64,000 nt of DNA from Mannheimia pernigra. Lineage in GTDB: Bacteria > Pseudomonadota > Gammaproteobacteria > Enterobacterales > Pasteurellaceae. Below the pieces are notes generated by a model. It made no database searches, was not told the origin of the DNA, and saw nothing but the letters and a program-made list of their open reading frames with translations. Location of the stretch: assembly GCF_013377995.1 (NCBI RefSeq), contig NZ_CP055305.1, positions 1,922,001 to 1,986,000 on the forward strand, given 5' to 3'. A program made the translations under genes and the position numbers. Every line of letters starts with the position of its first letter. Positions within the stretch are counted from its first letter, which is position 1. Positions 34,484-44,291 of this stretch are shown piece after piece.

Positions 34484-36025
34484 ATGAGTCATTTTGATGT
34501 TTTTTTTAAAAGTTTCTTAGGGAAAAGCCCTGAATGGTACAAACTCTGTATTATTGCATTTTTAATTATTAATCCTCTCGTTTATTTCTTTATTAGCCCT
34601 TTTGCAGCTGGCTGGTTTCTTGTTGCTGAATTTATTTTTACTCTTGCAATGGCATTAAAATGTTATCCTTTACAACCAGGTGGATTACTTACAATTGAGG
34701 CGGTTATTATTGGTATGACTAGCCCTACACATATTAAACATGAAATTATTGCGAATTTTGATGTTATTTTACTTCTCATGTTTATGGTCGCTGGCATTTA
34801 TTTTATGAAGCAACTGCTACTTTATATTTTTACTAAACTGCTGGTTGTTATCCGCTCTAAAAATACACTCTCACTGGCATTCTGTTTAAGTGCGGCATTC
34901 TTATCTGCTTTCCTTGATGCCCTAACTGTAATTGCTGTTATCATCAGCGTAGGAACAGGTTTCTATGGGGTATATCATAAAGTTGCTTCAGGTAATAGTT
35001 TTGATGACTCAACCGATATTACCAATGATGAGAAAATTCTAATTCACAAAGAGATTTTAGAACAATTTCGTGGTTTTTTAAGAAGCCTGTTAATGCACGC
35101 TGGTGTCGGTTCTGCGTTAGGCGGTGTTATGACCATGGTGGGTGAGCCACAAAACTTAATTATTGCATCACAAGCAGAGTGGGGATTTACAGAATTTTTA
35201 TTACGCGTTTTACCTGTTAGCTTACCTGTATTACTTTGTGGTATTGCCACCTGTTTTATTGTTGAAAAATTCAAATTATTCGGTTACGGCGATAAACTAC
35301 CTCGTAAAGTATGGATTGTACTTGCTCGTTACAATCAACTAAAAGAGCGAAAAATGACTAAGCAAGATAAACTAAAAATGCTTGTACAAGCTATTGCTGG
35401 TATTTGGTTAATTATTGGCTTAGCATTACACCTTGCCGATGTAGGCATTATTGGTTTAACGATCATTATTATTTGTACTGCATTCTGTGGTATTACCGAT
35501 GAACACGCGTTAGGTAAATCATTTCAGGAGTCAATGCCTTTTACTGCATTGCTGACAGTGTTCTTCTCAATCGTTGCTGTTATTATTGATTTAAAATTAT
35601 TCGAACCGATTATTTCATTTGTATTATCTGCAGAGCCACACGATCAACTGTCCTTATTCTATATTTTCAACGGATTACTCTCAATGGTTTCAGATAATGT
35701 ATTCGTGGGTACCGTTTATATTAACGAGGCTAAAACAGCATTAAATGCTGGGATTGTAGAACGAGCACAATTTGATTTACTTGCAGTTGCCATTAATACA
35801 GGCACAAATCTTCCTTCTGTTGCAACACCAAACGGGCAAGCCGCTTTCTTGTTTTTATTAACCTCTTCTTTTGCGCCGTTAATTAGGCTATCTTATGGCA
35901 AAATGGTGTATATGGCTCTACCTTATACTCTTGTTCTTTCTATTGTTGGCTTCTTATCATTGGAATTCTTGCTGCCTGCTATGACAGAATTGATGATAGA
36001 TTGGGGATTGTTTGTCACACGTTAA
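34484..36025 (+). CDS. nhaB: Na+/H+ antiporter NhaB
   Basis: Inner-membrane sodium/proton antiporter with about 12 membrane helices, 513 residues (normal for NhaB). Conserved parts include the N-terminal FKSFLGKSPEWYKLCIIAFL, LDALTVIAVIISVG, the GVMTMVGEPQNLIIA hairpin, and the C-terminal SDNVFVGTVYINEAK and NTGTNLPSVATPNGQAAFLF. It maintains low cytosolic sodium and pH balance. A TTGAGGTTATT site precedes the ATG. fadR diverges from it and dsbB follows, the same triplet as in E. coli. Confidence 0.96.
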   Translation: MSHFDVFFKSFLGKSPEWYKLCIIAFLIINPLVYFFISPFAAGWFLVAEFIFTLAMALKCYPLQPGGLLTIEAVIIGMTSPTHIKHEIIANFDVILLLMFMVAGIYFMKQLLLYIFTKLLVVIRSKNTLSLAFCLSAAFLSAFLDALTVIAVIISVGTGFYGVYHKVASGNSFDDSTDITNDEKILIHKEILEQFRGFLRSLLMHAGVGSALGGVMTMVGEPQNLIIASQAEWGFTEFLLRVLPVSLPVLLCGIATCFIVEKFKLFGYGDKLPRKVWIVLARYNQLKERKMTKQDKLKMLVQAIAGIWLIIGLALHLADVGIIGLTIIIICTAFCGITDEHALGKSFQESMPFTALLTVFFSIVAVIIDLKLFEPIISFVLSAEPHDQLSLFYIFNGLLSMVSDNVFVGTVYINEAKTALNAGIVERAQFDLLAVAINTGTNLPSVATPNGQAAFLFLLTSSFAPLIRLSYGKMVYMALPYTLVLSIVGFLSLEFLLPAMTELMIDWGLFVTR

Positions 36026-36091
36026 TCTAATATAGATAAGCCATACCAAATAAGGTAGAATGAAAAAACTTCATAAATATAAGGAATCATT

Positions 36092-36631
36092 ATGCTCCAT
36101 TATTTTAAAAATCTGTCACTCTCTCGTGGTGCGTGGTTTTTTCTGGTATTAAGCTGTATTATGCTAGAAGGTGTCGCTCTATACTTTCAACACGTAATGG
36201 GTTTAGTGCCTTGTGTAATGTGTATTTATGAGCGAATAGCTTTATTGGGTATTTTATTTGCAAGTATTTTAGGTCTTTTTGGCAATCGCTATGCAATTCT
36301 TCGCTGGCTAGCAATTCTGATATGGCTTATCAGTGCGTTTAAAGGTCTAATGTTATCACTTAAGCATCAAGATTATCAGATTAATCCATCACCTTGGAAT
36401 CAATGCGAGTTTAAGGTAGATTTTCCGCAAACCTTACCCCTTGATAAATGGTTACCTGAGTTCTTTTCACCTGGTTCGGTGAATTGTAGCGAAAACCAAT
36501 GGGAAATGTTTGGTTTTTCAATGGCACAATGGCTTATTTTTATGTTTGCGGTTTACCTCGTTTTTGCGGTGATTACTTTAATGAGTCAATTTAAACACAA
36601 CCGACAAAAAAATAGTTTTATTTTCCGTTAA
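36092..36631 (+). CDS. dsbB: Disulfide bond formation protein DsbB
   Basis: Four-helix inner-membrane oxidase that re-oxidises DsbA and passes electrons to quinone. The 179-residue protein starts FFLVLSCIMLEGVALYFQHV. The first active pair CVMC is in LVPCVMCIYERIALLG (about residues 42-45). The second pair is in the large periplasmic loop (Cys in WNQCEF and VNCSEN). The conserved Arg after the first pair (YERIA), involved in quinone use, is present. It lies 66 bases after nhaB, probably in one operon, and is followed by an uptake-signal hairpin. Confidence 0.95.
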   Translation: MLHYFKNLSLSRGAWFFLVLSCIMLEGVALYFQHVMGLVPCVMCIYERIALLGILFASILGLFGNRYAILRWLAILIWLISAFKGLMLSLKHQDYQINPSPWNQCEFKVDFPQTLPLDKWLPEFFSPGSVNCSENQWEMFGFSMAQWLIFMFAVYLVFAVITLMSQFKHNRQKNSFIFR

Positions 36632-36640
36632 GGCGGATTG

Positions 36641-36685
36641 CAAGCGGTAAGATTTTGCAAAAAATTTGTAAAATCTTACCGCTTG
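36641..36685 (+). terminator. Terminator after dsbB built on inverted uptake-like signals
   Basis: CAAGCGGTAAGATTTT (36641-36656) and AAAATCTTACCGCTTG (36670-36685) form a perfect 16-bp stem. The signal is a variant with TAAG after GCGG instead of the usual TC. Confidence 0.75.
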
Positions 36686-36706
36686 TTTATTTATTAGGAG
36701 AAAAGA

Positions 36707-37897
36707 ATGTCTAACTATAAAAATCTATCCACTAAACTTGTTCATACAGGCCGCCAAAAACGTTACACACAAGGTGCTGTTAATTCGGTTATTCAGCGTG
36801 CCTCATCCTTAGTTTTTGAAACATTAGAAGAAAAAAAACACGCCACCCAAAATCGCTATAAAGGTGCTTTATTTTATGGACGACGTGGCACACTTACCCA
36901 TTTTTCACTACAAGAAGCGATGTGTGAATTAGAAGGCGGTGCGGGGTGTTATCTCTACCCCTGCGGAGCGGCAGCGGTAACAAATGCTATTTTAGCGTTT
37001 GTGGAACAAGGCGATCACGTTTTAATGACAGGTGCCGCTTATGAGCCAACGCAAGATTTCTGTAATGTCGTATTAAAACGTATGGGCGTTTCAACTACGT
37101 ATTACGATCCGATGATTGGAGAAAGTCTGAAAGCACTTCTTCAACCTAATACTAAAGTGCTTTTTTTAGAGTCGCCAAGCTCACTTACAATGGAAGTACC
37201 CGATATTCCAACATTGGTAAGAGTAGCACGTGAAGTGAATCCTAACATCGTGATTATGATAGATAACACCTGGTCTGCTGGCGTGCTATTTCCAGCTCTG
37301 CAATATGGCATTGATATTTCCATTCAAGCTGGCACAAAATACTTAGTCGGACATTCTGATGTAATGATTGGTACCGCTGTTTCTAACCAACGCTGCTGGG
37401 ACAGATTACGTGAAGGCTCTTATCTAATGGGACAAATGGTTGATGCCGACTCTGCCTATACGACTGCTCGTGGTTTACGCACTTTAAGTCTTCGCCTAGC
37501 ACAGCACGAAAAAAGCAGTATTGAAATCGCAAACTGGCTGGCACAACGCCCTGAAGTAAAAGCCGTTTATCACCCTGCTCTTGCTAGCTGCCCAGGTAAT
37601 GCGTTTTTCAAGCGTGATTTTTTAGGTGCAAGCGGTCTATTTTCTTTTGAACTTTACGAAAAACTCACGCAAGAAAAATTAGCGAATTTCTTAGAACATT
37701 TTGAATTATTTTCTATGGCATACTCTTGGGGTGGTTTTGAATCGCTGATTCTTGCCAACCAGCCAGAAGAGATTGCAAGCATTCGTCCTAATATTAGCCG
37801 CAACCTCACTGGCACATTAATTCGCATTCACGTTGGATTAGAGGCGGTAGAAGATTTAATTGCCGATTTAACACAAGGGTTTGAACGAATCAAGTAA
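36707..37897 (+). CDS. metC: Cystathionine beta-lyase
   Basis: PLP enzyme of methionine synthesis that splits cystathionine into homocysteine, pyruvate and ammonia. The 396-residue protein has the Cys/Met metabolism fold: STKLVHTGRQKRYTQGAVNSVIQRASS, the YGRRGTLTHFSLQEAMCELEGG substrate segment, LESPSSLTMEVPD, VIMIDNTWSAGVLF (cofactor Asp), and AGTKYLVGHSDVMIG with the PLP lysine. The GTKYLVGHSD variant, the Trp-Ser after NT and ESLILANQP favour MetC over MetB. AGGAGAAAAG precedes the ATG. An A8 run lies in codons near residue 43. Confidence 0.93.
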   Translation: MSNYKNLSTKLVHTGRQKRYTQGAVNSVIQRASSLVFETLEEKKHATQNRYKGALFYGRRGTLTHFSLQEAMCELEGGAGCYLYPCGAAAVTNAILAFVEQGDHVLMTGAAYEPTQDFCNVVLKRMGVSTTYYDPMIGESLKALLQPNTKVLFLESPSSLTMEVPDIPTLVRVAREVNPNIVIMIDNTWSAGVLFPALQYGIDISIQAGTKYLVGHSDVMIGTAVSNQRCWDRLREGSYLMGQMVDADSAYTTARGLRTLSLRLAQHEKSSIEIANWLAQRPEVKAVYHPALASCPGNAFFKRDFLGASGLFSFELYEKLTQEKLANFLEHFELFSMAYSWGGFESLILANQPEEIASIRPNISRNLTGTLIRIHVGLEAVEDLIADLTQGFERIK

Positions 37898-37940
37898 CTG
37901 ATTTCAATTTTGTCAAAAACGTGGTTAATGGTGTGTGTTT

Positions 37941-38582
37941 TTACACACCATATTTTTTACGATATTCTCTCATTTTGGATAAATAAGGCACGTATTGTTC
38001 CGATGTTTCGATAAATGCGATTAAATCATCAAAATCCACAATGGAGAAAACTTGGCAACCATAATCACGCTCAACCTCTTGGATTGCTGAAAGCTCACCT
38101 TTGCCTTTTTCTTTACGGTTTAAGGCAATGAATACGCCAGCTAACTCTGCGTGATTGGCATTGATAATTTCCATTGATTCACGAATTGCTGTGCCAGCGG
38201 TAATCACATCATCAACTAATAAAATATTGCCCTTTAACGGTGAGCCGATTAAATTACCGCCCTCGCCGTGATCTTTGGCTTCTTTGCGATTAAAACAGCA
38301 AGGTTTATCCACCTCAAACTTGTTAGCGAGAGCTACCGCAACGGTGGTGGCAATTGGAATGCCTTTATAAGCAGGTCCAAATAGCACATCATACTCAATT
38401 TCTGAGGCCTGGATTGCTTGAGCATAATATTCGCCTAATTTGGCTAAATCTCGCCCCGTGTTGAATAAACCAGCGTTAAAAAAATAGGGGCTGATTCTGC
38501 CTGATTTCAGCATAAATTCGCCAAATTTTAGCACATTACGGCTTAAGGCAAATTCAATAAAGTCGTGTTTGTATGGTTGCAT
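37941..38582 (-). CDS. pyrE: Orotate phosphoribosyltransferase
   Basis: Joins orotate to PRPP in UMP synthesis. The 213-residue protein starts MQPYKHDFIEFALSRNVLKFGEF, with KSGRISPYFFNAGLFNTG, YDVLFGPAYKGIPIA, FNRKEAKDHGEGGNL (catalytic loop) and the PRPP-binding ILLVDDVITAGTAIRE. All are as in E. coli PyrE. It is convergent with metC. One uptake signal lies just upstream of its start. No pyrimidine attenuator was recognised. Confidence 0.97.
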   Translation of the reverse strand: MQPYKHDFIEFALSRNVLKFGEFMLKSGRISPYFFNAGLFNTGRDLAKLGEYYAQAIQASEIEYDVLFGPAYKGIPIATTVAVALANKFEVDKPCCFNRKEAKDHGEGGNLIGSPLKGNILLVDDVITAGTAIRESMEIINANHAELAGVFIALNRKEKGKGELSAIQEVERDYGCQVFSIVDFDDLIAFIETSEQYVPYLSKMREYRKKYGV

Positions 38583-38635
38583 TTTGCTTTCCTCCTCTAC
38601 AAGCGGTCATTTTTTCTCAACATTTTGCAAATCGC

Positions 38636-39478
38636 TTATTCAGGTGTAATCCATTCTACTGTCCAAGAGCCGGTTCCTTCTGGTACAAGCACTTTCGTTA
38701 AGTACGGGAGAATTTTTTTCATCTGAGCTTCCAGTTGCCAAGGTGGGTTGATCACAATCATTCCACTGGCGGTCATACCTCGCTGGTCGCTATCGGGGCG
38801 AACGGCTAATTCAATTTGCAGAATTTTACGAATGCCAGTATCAATTAAGCCACGCACAATGCGTTTAGTATGTTGGCGAAGCACAACAGGATACCAAATC
38901 GCATATACGCCCGTAGCAAAACGTTTGTAACCTTCTTCAATCGCTTTTACTACCAATTCGTAATCTTCTTTTAGTTCATATGGTGGGTCAATAAGCACAA
39001 AGCCTCTACGTTCTTTTGGAGGTAATGCAGATTTTAATTGCTGGAAACCATTCTCACGCTTAGTTTGCACATTTTTCACTTTCGCAAATTCTTGACGTAA
39101 TAGCGGGAAATCATTTGGGTGGAGTTCTGTTAAAATTGCGCTGTCTTGTTCACGTAACTGTTGCACCGCTAAAAGTGGTGAACCCGCGTAATATTTGAGT
39201 TTTCCGCTACGGTTAATTTTTTTCAGAGCATCAATGTAGATAGCCACGTCTTCAGGTAAATCATCACGCTCCCATAAGCGTGCAACGCCCTCTAAATATT
39301 CACCTGTTTTTTCTGATTCAAAACTCAGCAAACTGTAACGCCCAACGCCTGAGTGAGTATCAATGTATAAAAAGCCTTTTTCCTTCTCTTTTAATGAACG
39401 TAAAATCAAAAGTTGAACGATATGTTTTAACACATCTGCGTGGTTGCCAGCGTGGAAACTGTGGCGATAACTCAGCAT
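38636..39478 (-). CDS. rlmJ: 23S rRNA (adenine-2030-N6)-methyltransferase RlmJ
   Basis: Methylates A2030 of 23S rRNA. The 280-residue protein starts with the diagnostic MLSYRHSFHAGNHADVLKH, continues DTHSGVGRYSL (SAM-binding motif I region) and has RRGFVLIDPPYELKEDYE, where DPPY is the catalytic N6-methyltransferase motif. The C-terminus SGMIVINPPWQLEAQM is also as in the family. It is divergent from ampD with 64 bases between the starts. Length and motifs are complete. Confidence 0.96.
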   Translation of the reverse strand: MLSYRHSFHAGNHADVLKHIVQLLILRSLKEKEKGFLYIDTHSGVGRYSLLSFESEKTGEYLEGVARLWERDDLPEDVAIYIDALKKINRSGKLKYYAGSPLLAVQQLREQDSAILTELHPNDFPLLRQEFAKVKNVQTKRENGFQQLKSALPPKERRGFVLIDPPYELKEDYELVVKAIEEGYKRFATGVYAIWYPVVLRQHTKRIVRGLIDTGIRKILQIELAVRPDSDQRGMTASGMIVINPPWQLEAQMKKILPYLTKVLVPEGTGSWTVEWITPE

Positions 39479-39542
39479 AATTTTCTCTTTTCTTGTAAAA
39501 TATAGTTAGACGTAATTTTACCGTATTTACCCTATTTAAACT

Positions 39543-40094
39543 ATGCAAAAATTGAAAATTCAGAACGGCTGTTTAGTTCATCAAAAACAAGTACCCTCGC
39601 CTTATTTTAGCCCTCGCCCCAACGAAAACGACATTTCACTGTTAGTCATTCACTATATCAGCCTTCCACCCGAACAGTTTGGGGGTAATTTTATCGATCT
39701 CTTTTTTCAGGGAAAACTGGATCCTACTCTACACCCTTATTTTGAAGAGATTAAAGATCTACGTGTTTCTGCCCACTGCCTGATTAATCGCAAAGGCGAG
39801 ATTACCCAATATGTCAATTTTAATGATATGGCGTGGCACGCGGGCGTTTCTTGTTTTGAGGGGCGAGATAAATGTAATGAATATGCGATTGGCATTGAGC
39901 TTGAGGGCAGTAATAATCAGCCATTTACCAATGCACAATATCAATCTTTAGCTAAACTCACGCAAGCTATTCAACAAAGCTATCCACAAATTACGGATGA
40001 AAGAATAACAGGGCATAGTCATATTGCCCCAGGGCGAAAAATCGATCCAGGGCAATATTTTGATTGGGCATATTACAGAAGCCTCTTGAAATAG
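39543..40094 (+). CDS. ampD: 1,6-anhydro-N-acetylmuramyl-L-alanine amidase AmpD
   Basis: Cytosolic zinc amidase that strips the peptide from anhydro-muropeptides during peptidoglycan recycling. The 183-residue protein has the amidase_2 fold. Zinc ligands are the His in LLVIHYISLPPEQFGG (about residue 36), the His of SHIAPGRKIDPG and the Asp that follows it. The conserved FNDMAWHAGVSCFEGRDKCNEYAIGIELEG segment lies between. In enterobacteria its loss derepresses AmpC beta-lactamase; here no ampR/ampC is in view. It ends one base before the convergent rluA. Confidence 0.96.
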   Translation: MQKLKIQNGCLVHQKQVPSPYFSPRPNENDISLLVIHYISLPPEQFGGNFIDLFFQGKLDPTLHPYFEEIKDLRVSAHCLINRKGEITQYVNFNDMAWHAGVSCFEGRDKCNEYAIGIELEGSNNQPFTNAQYQSLAKLTQAIQQSYPQITDERITGHSHIAPGRKIDPGQYFDWAYYRSLLK

Positions 40095-40095
40095 T

Positions 40096-40764
40096 TTAAA
40101 ATTCAGGCTTAGCAGTAAAGGTCATTTGCTCCCCTGTAATAGGGTGAGTAATAGTTAATGATTCTGCGTGTAAACATAAACGAGGCGATAAACTTTTCGC
40201 CAGCGGATTGGCATAAAATTTATCGCCAATAATAGGGTGCCCTAATGCGAGACTGTGTACTCTTAACTGGTGCGAACGACCTGTAATGGGCGTGAGTTTC
40301 ACTCTCGTAGTATTATTTTGATTATGAGCCAACACTTCGTAATGCGTAATTGCCTTCTTTCCCCGTTCATAACAAATTTTCTGACGAGGGCGATTTTCCC
40401 AATCACAAATCAGCGGAAAACTCATTTCCCCTATATCGCCAACTTTCTCACCTAATTTTCCCCAAAGTAGGGCAATATAATGCTTTTTCGGCTCACGTTC
40501 ACGAAATTGGCGTTTTAGCTCTTTTTCCGCTGTTTTGCTAAGTGCGAATAAAAGAATACCGCTTGTCGCCATATCTAAACGATGGGCTGGTTCGGTAAAG
40601 CCATATTTTTTCTGCACTCGGGTCATCGCACTGTCATAATATTCAGGTTGGCTACCTGGCACAGAAAGCAAACCACTTGGTTTATTAATCACTAAAATGT
40701 AATTATCCCGATAAACCTCATCTAAAAAAGGCTCTAGCGGTGGGTTGTATTCAATTAACGCCAT
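40096..40764 (-). CDS. rluA: Dual-specificity rRNA/tRNA pseudouridine synthase RluA
   Basis: Converts uridine 746 of 23S rRNA and uridine 32 of several tRNAs to pseudouridine. The 222-residue length and the absence of an S4 domain mark RluA rather than RluC or RluD. Motif I is YILVINKPSGLLSVPG, motif II is PAHRLDMATSGILLFA with the catalytic Asp, and the LTPITGRSHQLRVHSLALGHPIIGD segment follows. It lies 4 bases downstream of rapA on the same strand and is probably co-transcribed with it. Confidence 0.94.
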   Translation of the reverse strand: MALIEYNPPLEPFLDEVYRDNYILVINKPSGLLSVPGSQPEYYDSAMTRVQKKYGFTEPAHRLDMATSGILLFALSKTAEKELKRQFREREPKKHYIALLWGKLGEKVGDIGEMSFPLICDWENRPRQKICYERGKKAITHYEVLAHNQNNTTRVKLTPITGRSHQLRVHSLALGHPIIGDKFYANPLAKSLSPRLCLHAESLTITHPITGEQMTFTAKPEF

Positions 40765-40768
40765 TTTT

Positions 40769-43681
40769 TTACTCTTTATTACTTACAATCACACGCAAGC
40801 AATCCAAGCGGTAATTCGCCAGTGCTATTTGTACTAATGTGTCATTTAATTGTTGCTCTAATGCCTCTACTTCATCGGCTCGAATGTTTTTATTCACCAT
40901 TTTAAGTGATTCCAAGCGGTGTAATTCTGCTTTTAATTTGCAATTTGCTTCAAATTTAGCCGTTTCAATAACTGTTTTAACCTGAGGCATCACCGCTTTT
41001 TCGCTCGCTTTAATCAATTTTTCAATATCTGCTCGAGCCATTTTCGCAATTTTATTTGCCATCTGCTTATTTACAGGCTTTAACTGACGCTCAAGTCCTG
41101 CAAAGGGCACTTGTGGAGCAATATTGTTGCCTTTATTATCCACTAAAATCCGAATGGGTGTGGGTGGCAAGAAACGAGCTAAATTCAAACCTTTTGGTGC
41201 TTGAGTTTCCACAATATAAATTGCCTCAAGCAGCAAGGTGCCTGCGGGTAATTTATTATTCATCAGCAATGAAATAGCTGATTTTCCAATATCGCCTGAG
41301 GTAATTAAATCAATACCATTTCGGATCATAGGGTGATCCCAAGTCAGAAATTCTACCTCTTCACGCATTAAAGCTAATTCACGGTCAAAGGTAATTGTTG
41401 TTCCCTCTTCCGATAAACCTGGAAAATCAGGCACTAGCATATACCCTGTTGGCGTAATCACAATGCTCTGCTCGCCTAAATCTTCCTGCTCAACACCAAT
41501 CACATCAAATAACTGTAAAGCAAAATTCACTAAATGCGGATTATTATCTTCCTTCATAATGTCATTGGCGAGCTGCTCCGCAACTTCTCCACCATTAGAG
41601 TTGAGTTCTAATAATCTATCTCGCCCTTTTTCTAATTCTGTTTTTAATTGTTGTTGGCGTTTACGGGTTTTCGCCAAAAAGTCGTTAAATTGTTCTAAAA
41701 GTTGCGGATTTTTCAGGAAATGTTGCAGTGCTTCATTCAACTCACGGAAAATAGCGGTTCCCATCGGGCAAGTTTCTTCAAAGGCATTTAAACCTTGATG
41801 ATACCATTGTGCCAACATCTGTTGAGCCGATAAATTAAAACAAGGCACATAAATTTGGATATCATTTTTCTGCCCAATACGGTCTAAGCGTCCAATGCTC
41901 TGCTCCAATAAATCAGGGCTATCTGGTAAATTAAACAACACTAAATCTTTAGCGAATTGGAAGTTTCGTCCTTCTGAACCAATACTTGAGCTAATCAGAA
42001 CTTGTGCCCCTTCCTCTTGTTGAGCAAAATAAGCAGCCGCTTTATCACGCTCTACAATCGACATTTTTTCGTGGAAAACGGCAGAGCGAATCGCCTCACG
42101 CTCACGCAGCACTTGCTCTAAAGCAATTGCGGTCTCGGCTTGTTTACAAATCACCAACACCTTTTCTTCTCGATGGTTTTTCAAAAAAGTTATCAGCCAT
42201 TCAATGCGAGGATCAAATTCCGTCCATTTCGCATTTGGGTTCATTCGCTGAAATAAATACTCTGGATAAAGTAAATCAGTTTGGCTCACGCTACCCATCA
42301 TTCCCATCACTTTTAAAGCATTTTGGTATTGCTTCGGCATTTCCAAACTAATTTGATGGTATTCACGATGAGGGAAGCCTTTCACCGCCTGACGAGTATT
42401 TCTAAATAGCACTCGGCTAGTGCCGTGTCTGTCTATCAGCTCACGAATTAGCTCTTGTCGTGCCTGCAAGCGGTCATTTTCGTCCGATTTTTTGCTATTG
42501 ATCGCACGAAACATTGGCTCAGTATCTTGCTCGCTTAACAGTTCCGCAATGGTATTTTGTTCCTCATTGGTTAAAGGCTTATCGCTTAGTAATGTAGAAA
42601 CTGCATCCGCAACGGGCTGATATTGCATTTGCTCCACCACAAAACGATGGTAATCATAAAAGCGATCTGAATCTAATAATGCTAAGCGGGCAAAATGGCT
42701 CTCTTGTCCTAACTGCTCAGGCGTTGCAGTTAAAAGGAGTACTGATGGAATTTGTTTCGCCAACTGCTCAACAAATTGATAGCCTACCGAGGCTTGTGCC
42801 TCCGACCATTCCAGATGGTGTGCTTCATCAACAATCAGTAGATCCCAGTTTGCCTCAAGCACTTGCTTTGCTCGTTGAGGGGCTGTTTCTAACCAGTTCA
42901 GTGAGGTAATCACTAAAGATTCGCTCTCAAATGGATTCTCGTTTGTGTGATCGTGGTTTTCGTCTTGCTGATCAAAATCTCCACAGCGTTCTTCATCAAA
43001 TAAAGAGAATTTCAAATTAAAACGACGCAGCATTTCAACTAACCATTGATGTTGTAAACTTTCTGGCACCAGCACTAAAACACGCTCAGCTCTGCCACTA
43101 AAAAGTTGTTGCTGTAATATCATTCCCGCTTCAATTGTTTTTCCTAAACCCACTTCATCCGCAAGCAAAACACGGGGCGATAAACGCTGCCCCACTTCTT
43201 TAGCAATATGTAATTGATGAGGGATAAGACTTGCACGAACGCCTCGTAAGCCTCTTAACGGCGATTGATATTGTGCCTGTTGGTGTTCTAACGCTCGAAA
43301 ACGTAACGCGAAACGATCACTGCGATCAATTTGTGCTGAGAAAAGCTTATCTTGCGGTTTGCTAAAGCTAATTTTGTGATCGAGCAACATCTCGGGCAAA
43401 ACAACATCTTCGTTATTATCTAGCCGTTTTCCTAAATAAATAGCAACGCCTTGATTTTCAACAACCTCTGTGACATCAAGCTGCCAACCGTCAAGGCTGC
43501 TAATTCTATCGCCTGCTTGAAATCGTACACGAGCTAAAGGTGCGGCTGAAATCGCATATACTCGCTCTTCTTCTGCTGCGGGAAAGTGAATAGTCACCGT
43601 GCGATGATCCACCGCTTTCACAATCCCTAAACCTAAATTATTTTCCGATTCACTTAGCCAACGCTGACCGACTAAAAACAT
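40769..43681 (-). CDS. rapA: RNA polymerase-associated ATPase RapA (HepA)
   Basis: Swi2/Snf2-type ATPase that binds RNA polymerase and helps recycle it. The 970-residue protein has two N-terminal Tudor-like domains (VGQRWLSESENNLGLGIV, then a GDRISS segment). Helicase motif I is VLLADEVGLGKTIEAGMIL (about residues 170-188), motif II DEAHHLEW, and motif III LLTATP. Motif V/VI is around SSSIGSEGRNFQFAKDLVLFNLP and QSIGRLDRIGQ. The long RapA C-terminus follows. At least one perfect uptake signal lies inside the coding sequence at about 42469-42478. Full length. Confidence 0.97.
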   Translation of the reverse strand: MFLVGQRWLSESENNLGLGIVKAVDHRTVTIHFPAAEEERVYAISAAPLARVRFQAGDRISSLDGWQLDVTEVVENQGVAIYLGKRLDNNEDVVLPEMLLDHKISFSKPQDKLFSAQIDRSDRFALRFRALEHQQAQYQSPLRGLRGVRASLIPHQLHIAKEVGQRLSPRVLLADEVGLGKTIEAGMILQQQLFSGRAERVLVLVPESLQHQWLVEMLRRFNLKFSLFDEERCGDFDQQDENHDHTNENPFESESLVITSLNWLETAPQRAKQVLEANWDLLIVDEAHHLEWSEAQASVGYQFVEQLAKQIPSVLLLTATPEQLGQESHFARLALLDSDRFYDYHRFVVEQMQYQPVADAVSTLLSDKPLTNEEQNTIAELLSEQDTEPMFRAINSKKSDENDRLQARQELIRELIDRHGTSRVLFRNTRQAVKGFPHREYHQISLEMPKQYQNALKVMGMMGSVSQTDLLYPEYLFQRMNPNAKWTEFDPRIEWLITFLKNHREEKVLVICKQAETAIALEQVLREREAIRSAVFHEKMSIVERDKAAAYFAQQEEGAQVLISSSIGSEGRNFQFAKDLVLFNLPDSPDLLEQSIGRLDRIGQKNDIQIYVPCFNLSAQQMLAQWYHQGLNAFEETCPMGTAIFRELNEALQHFLKNPQLLEQFNDFLAKTRKRQQQLKTELEKGRDRLLELNSNGGEVAEQLANDIMKEDNNPHLVNFALQLFDVIGVEQEDLGEQSIVITPTGYMLVPDFPGLSEEGTTITFDRELALMREEVEFLTWDHPMIRNGIDLITSGDIGKSAISLLMNNKLPAGTLLLEAIYIVETQAPKGLNLARFLPPTPIRILVDNKGNNIAPQVPFAGLERQLKPVNKQMANKIAKMARADIEKLIKASEKAVMPQVKTVIETAKFEANCKLKAELHRLESLKMVNKNIRADEVEALEQQLNDTLVQIALANYRLDCLRVIVSNKE

Positions 43682-43777
43682 ACTTTCCTCTAAAAATTAG
43701 TTCATTCTTTTTATAAAGTCACATTTTAACAAATTCTCTCCTTAGTCTGCTTTAATATTTTTGCAAAAAAGCTTAAC

Positions 43778-43820
43778 AAAAAGACCGCTTGTGCGGTTAA
43801 AACACACAAGCGGTCTTTTT
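43778..43820. terminator. Inverted uptake-signal terminator between the small exported protein and rapA
   Basis: AAAAAGACCGCTTGTG (43778-43793) and CACAAGCGGTCTTTTT (43805-43820) form a perfect 16-bp stem with flanking A- and T-runs, at the 3' end of the minus-strand gene 43839-44204. Confidence 0.88.
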
Positions 43821-43838
43821 TTAATTAGATCCTACAAA

Positions 43839-44204
43839 TTATTTATTGTCTAAATCTAATTCTGCTTTATATTCAATGTGATCTTTGCCTTCTAATTCAA
43901 TATCAACATCTAATTCTTGTTTATTACGCTTAAATTTTAAATCTGCATCTTTATCTTTGATTTCTGATTTAACTAAATCAAAGCCTTTGCTTTTAGCGTG
44001 TTCAATTGCTTTTTCTGCTAAACCACGCACATCTGTCCCTTTAACGTGATATTCCACTTCAAATTCGTTCTTACCTTGAAGCTCTGATTTAATCAGCTCA
44101 CCCTGTGGCTGATAAATTTCTTCAGGAACAGCGACAGCTTGAGCAAATGCAGTTGCATAAGCGAAAGTGGTTAGAACTAATAATGCTTTACTTACTTTTT
44201 TCAT
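43839..44204 (-). CDS. Small exported protein, function unknown
   Basis: A 121-residue protein with a clear signal peptide (MKKVSKALLVLTTFAYATAFAQA, cleavage after an Ala at about 22-24). The mature part is highly charged and looks like a small alpha/beta fold: a GKNEFEVEYHVKGTD strand, a helix AEKAIEHAKSKGFDLVKSEI, then two strands of alternating charge (DADLKFKRNKQELDVDIELEG, EYKAELDLDN). I do not recognise the family. It is probably periplasmic. A good AGGAGATTC site precedes the ATG. Single gene with its own terminator. Confidence 0.7.
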   Translation of the reverse strand: MKKVSKALLVLTTFAYATAFAQAVAVPEEIYQPQGELIKSELQGKNEFEVEYHVKGTDVRGLAEKAIEHAKSKGFDLVKSEIKDKDADLKFKRNKQELDVDIELEGKDHIEYKAELDLDNK

Positions 44205-44291
44205 AAGAATCTCCTATTCTCTTGTGTTAAAAGTTGAATTATTTATCAACTTAATACTGTGACTGAACATCTTTTACTTAGTTCATTTAAT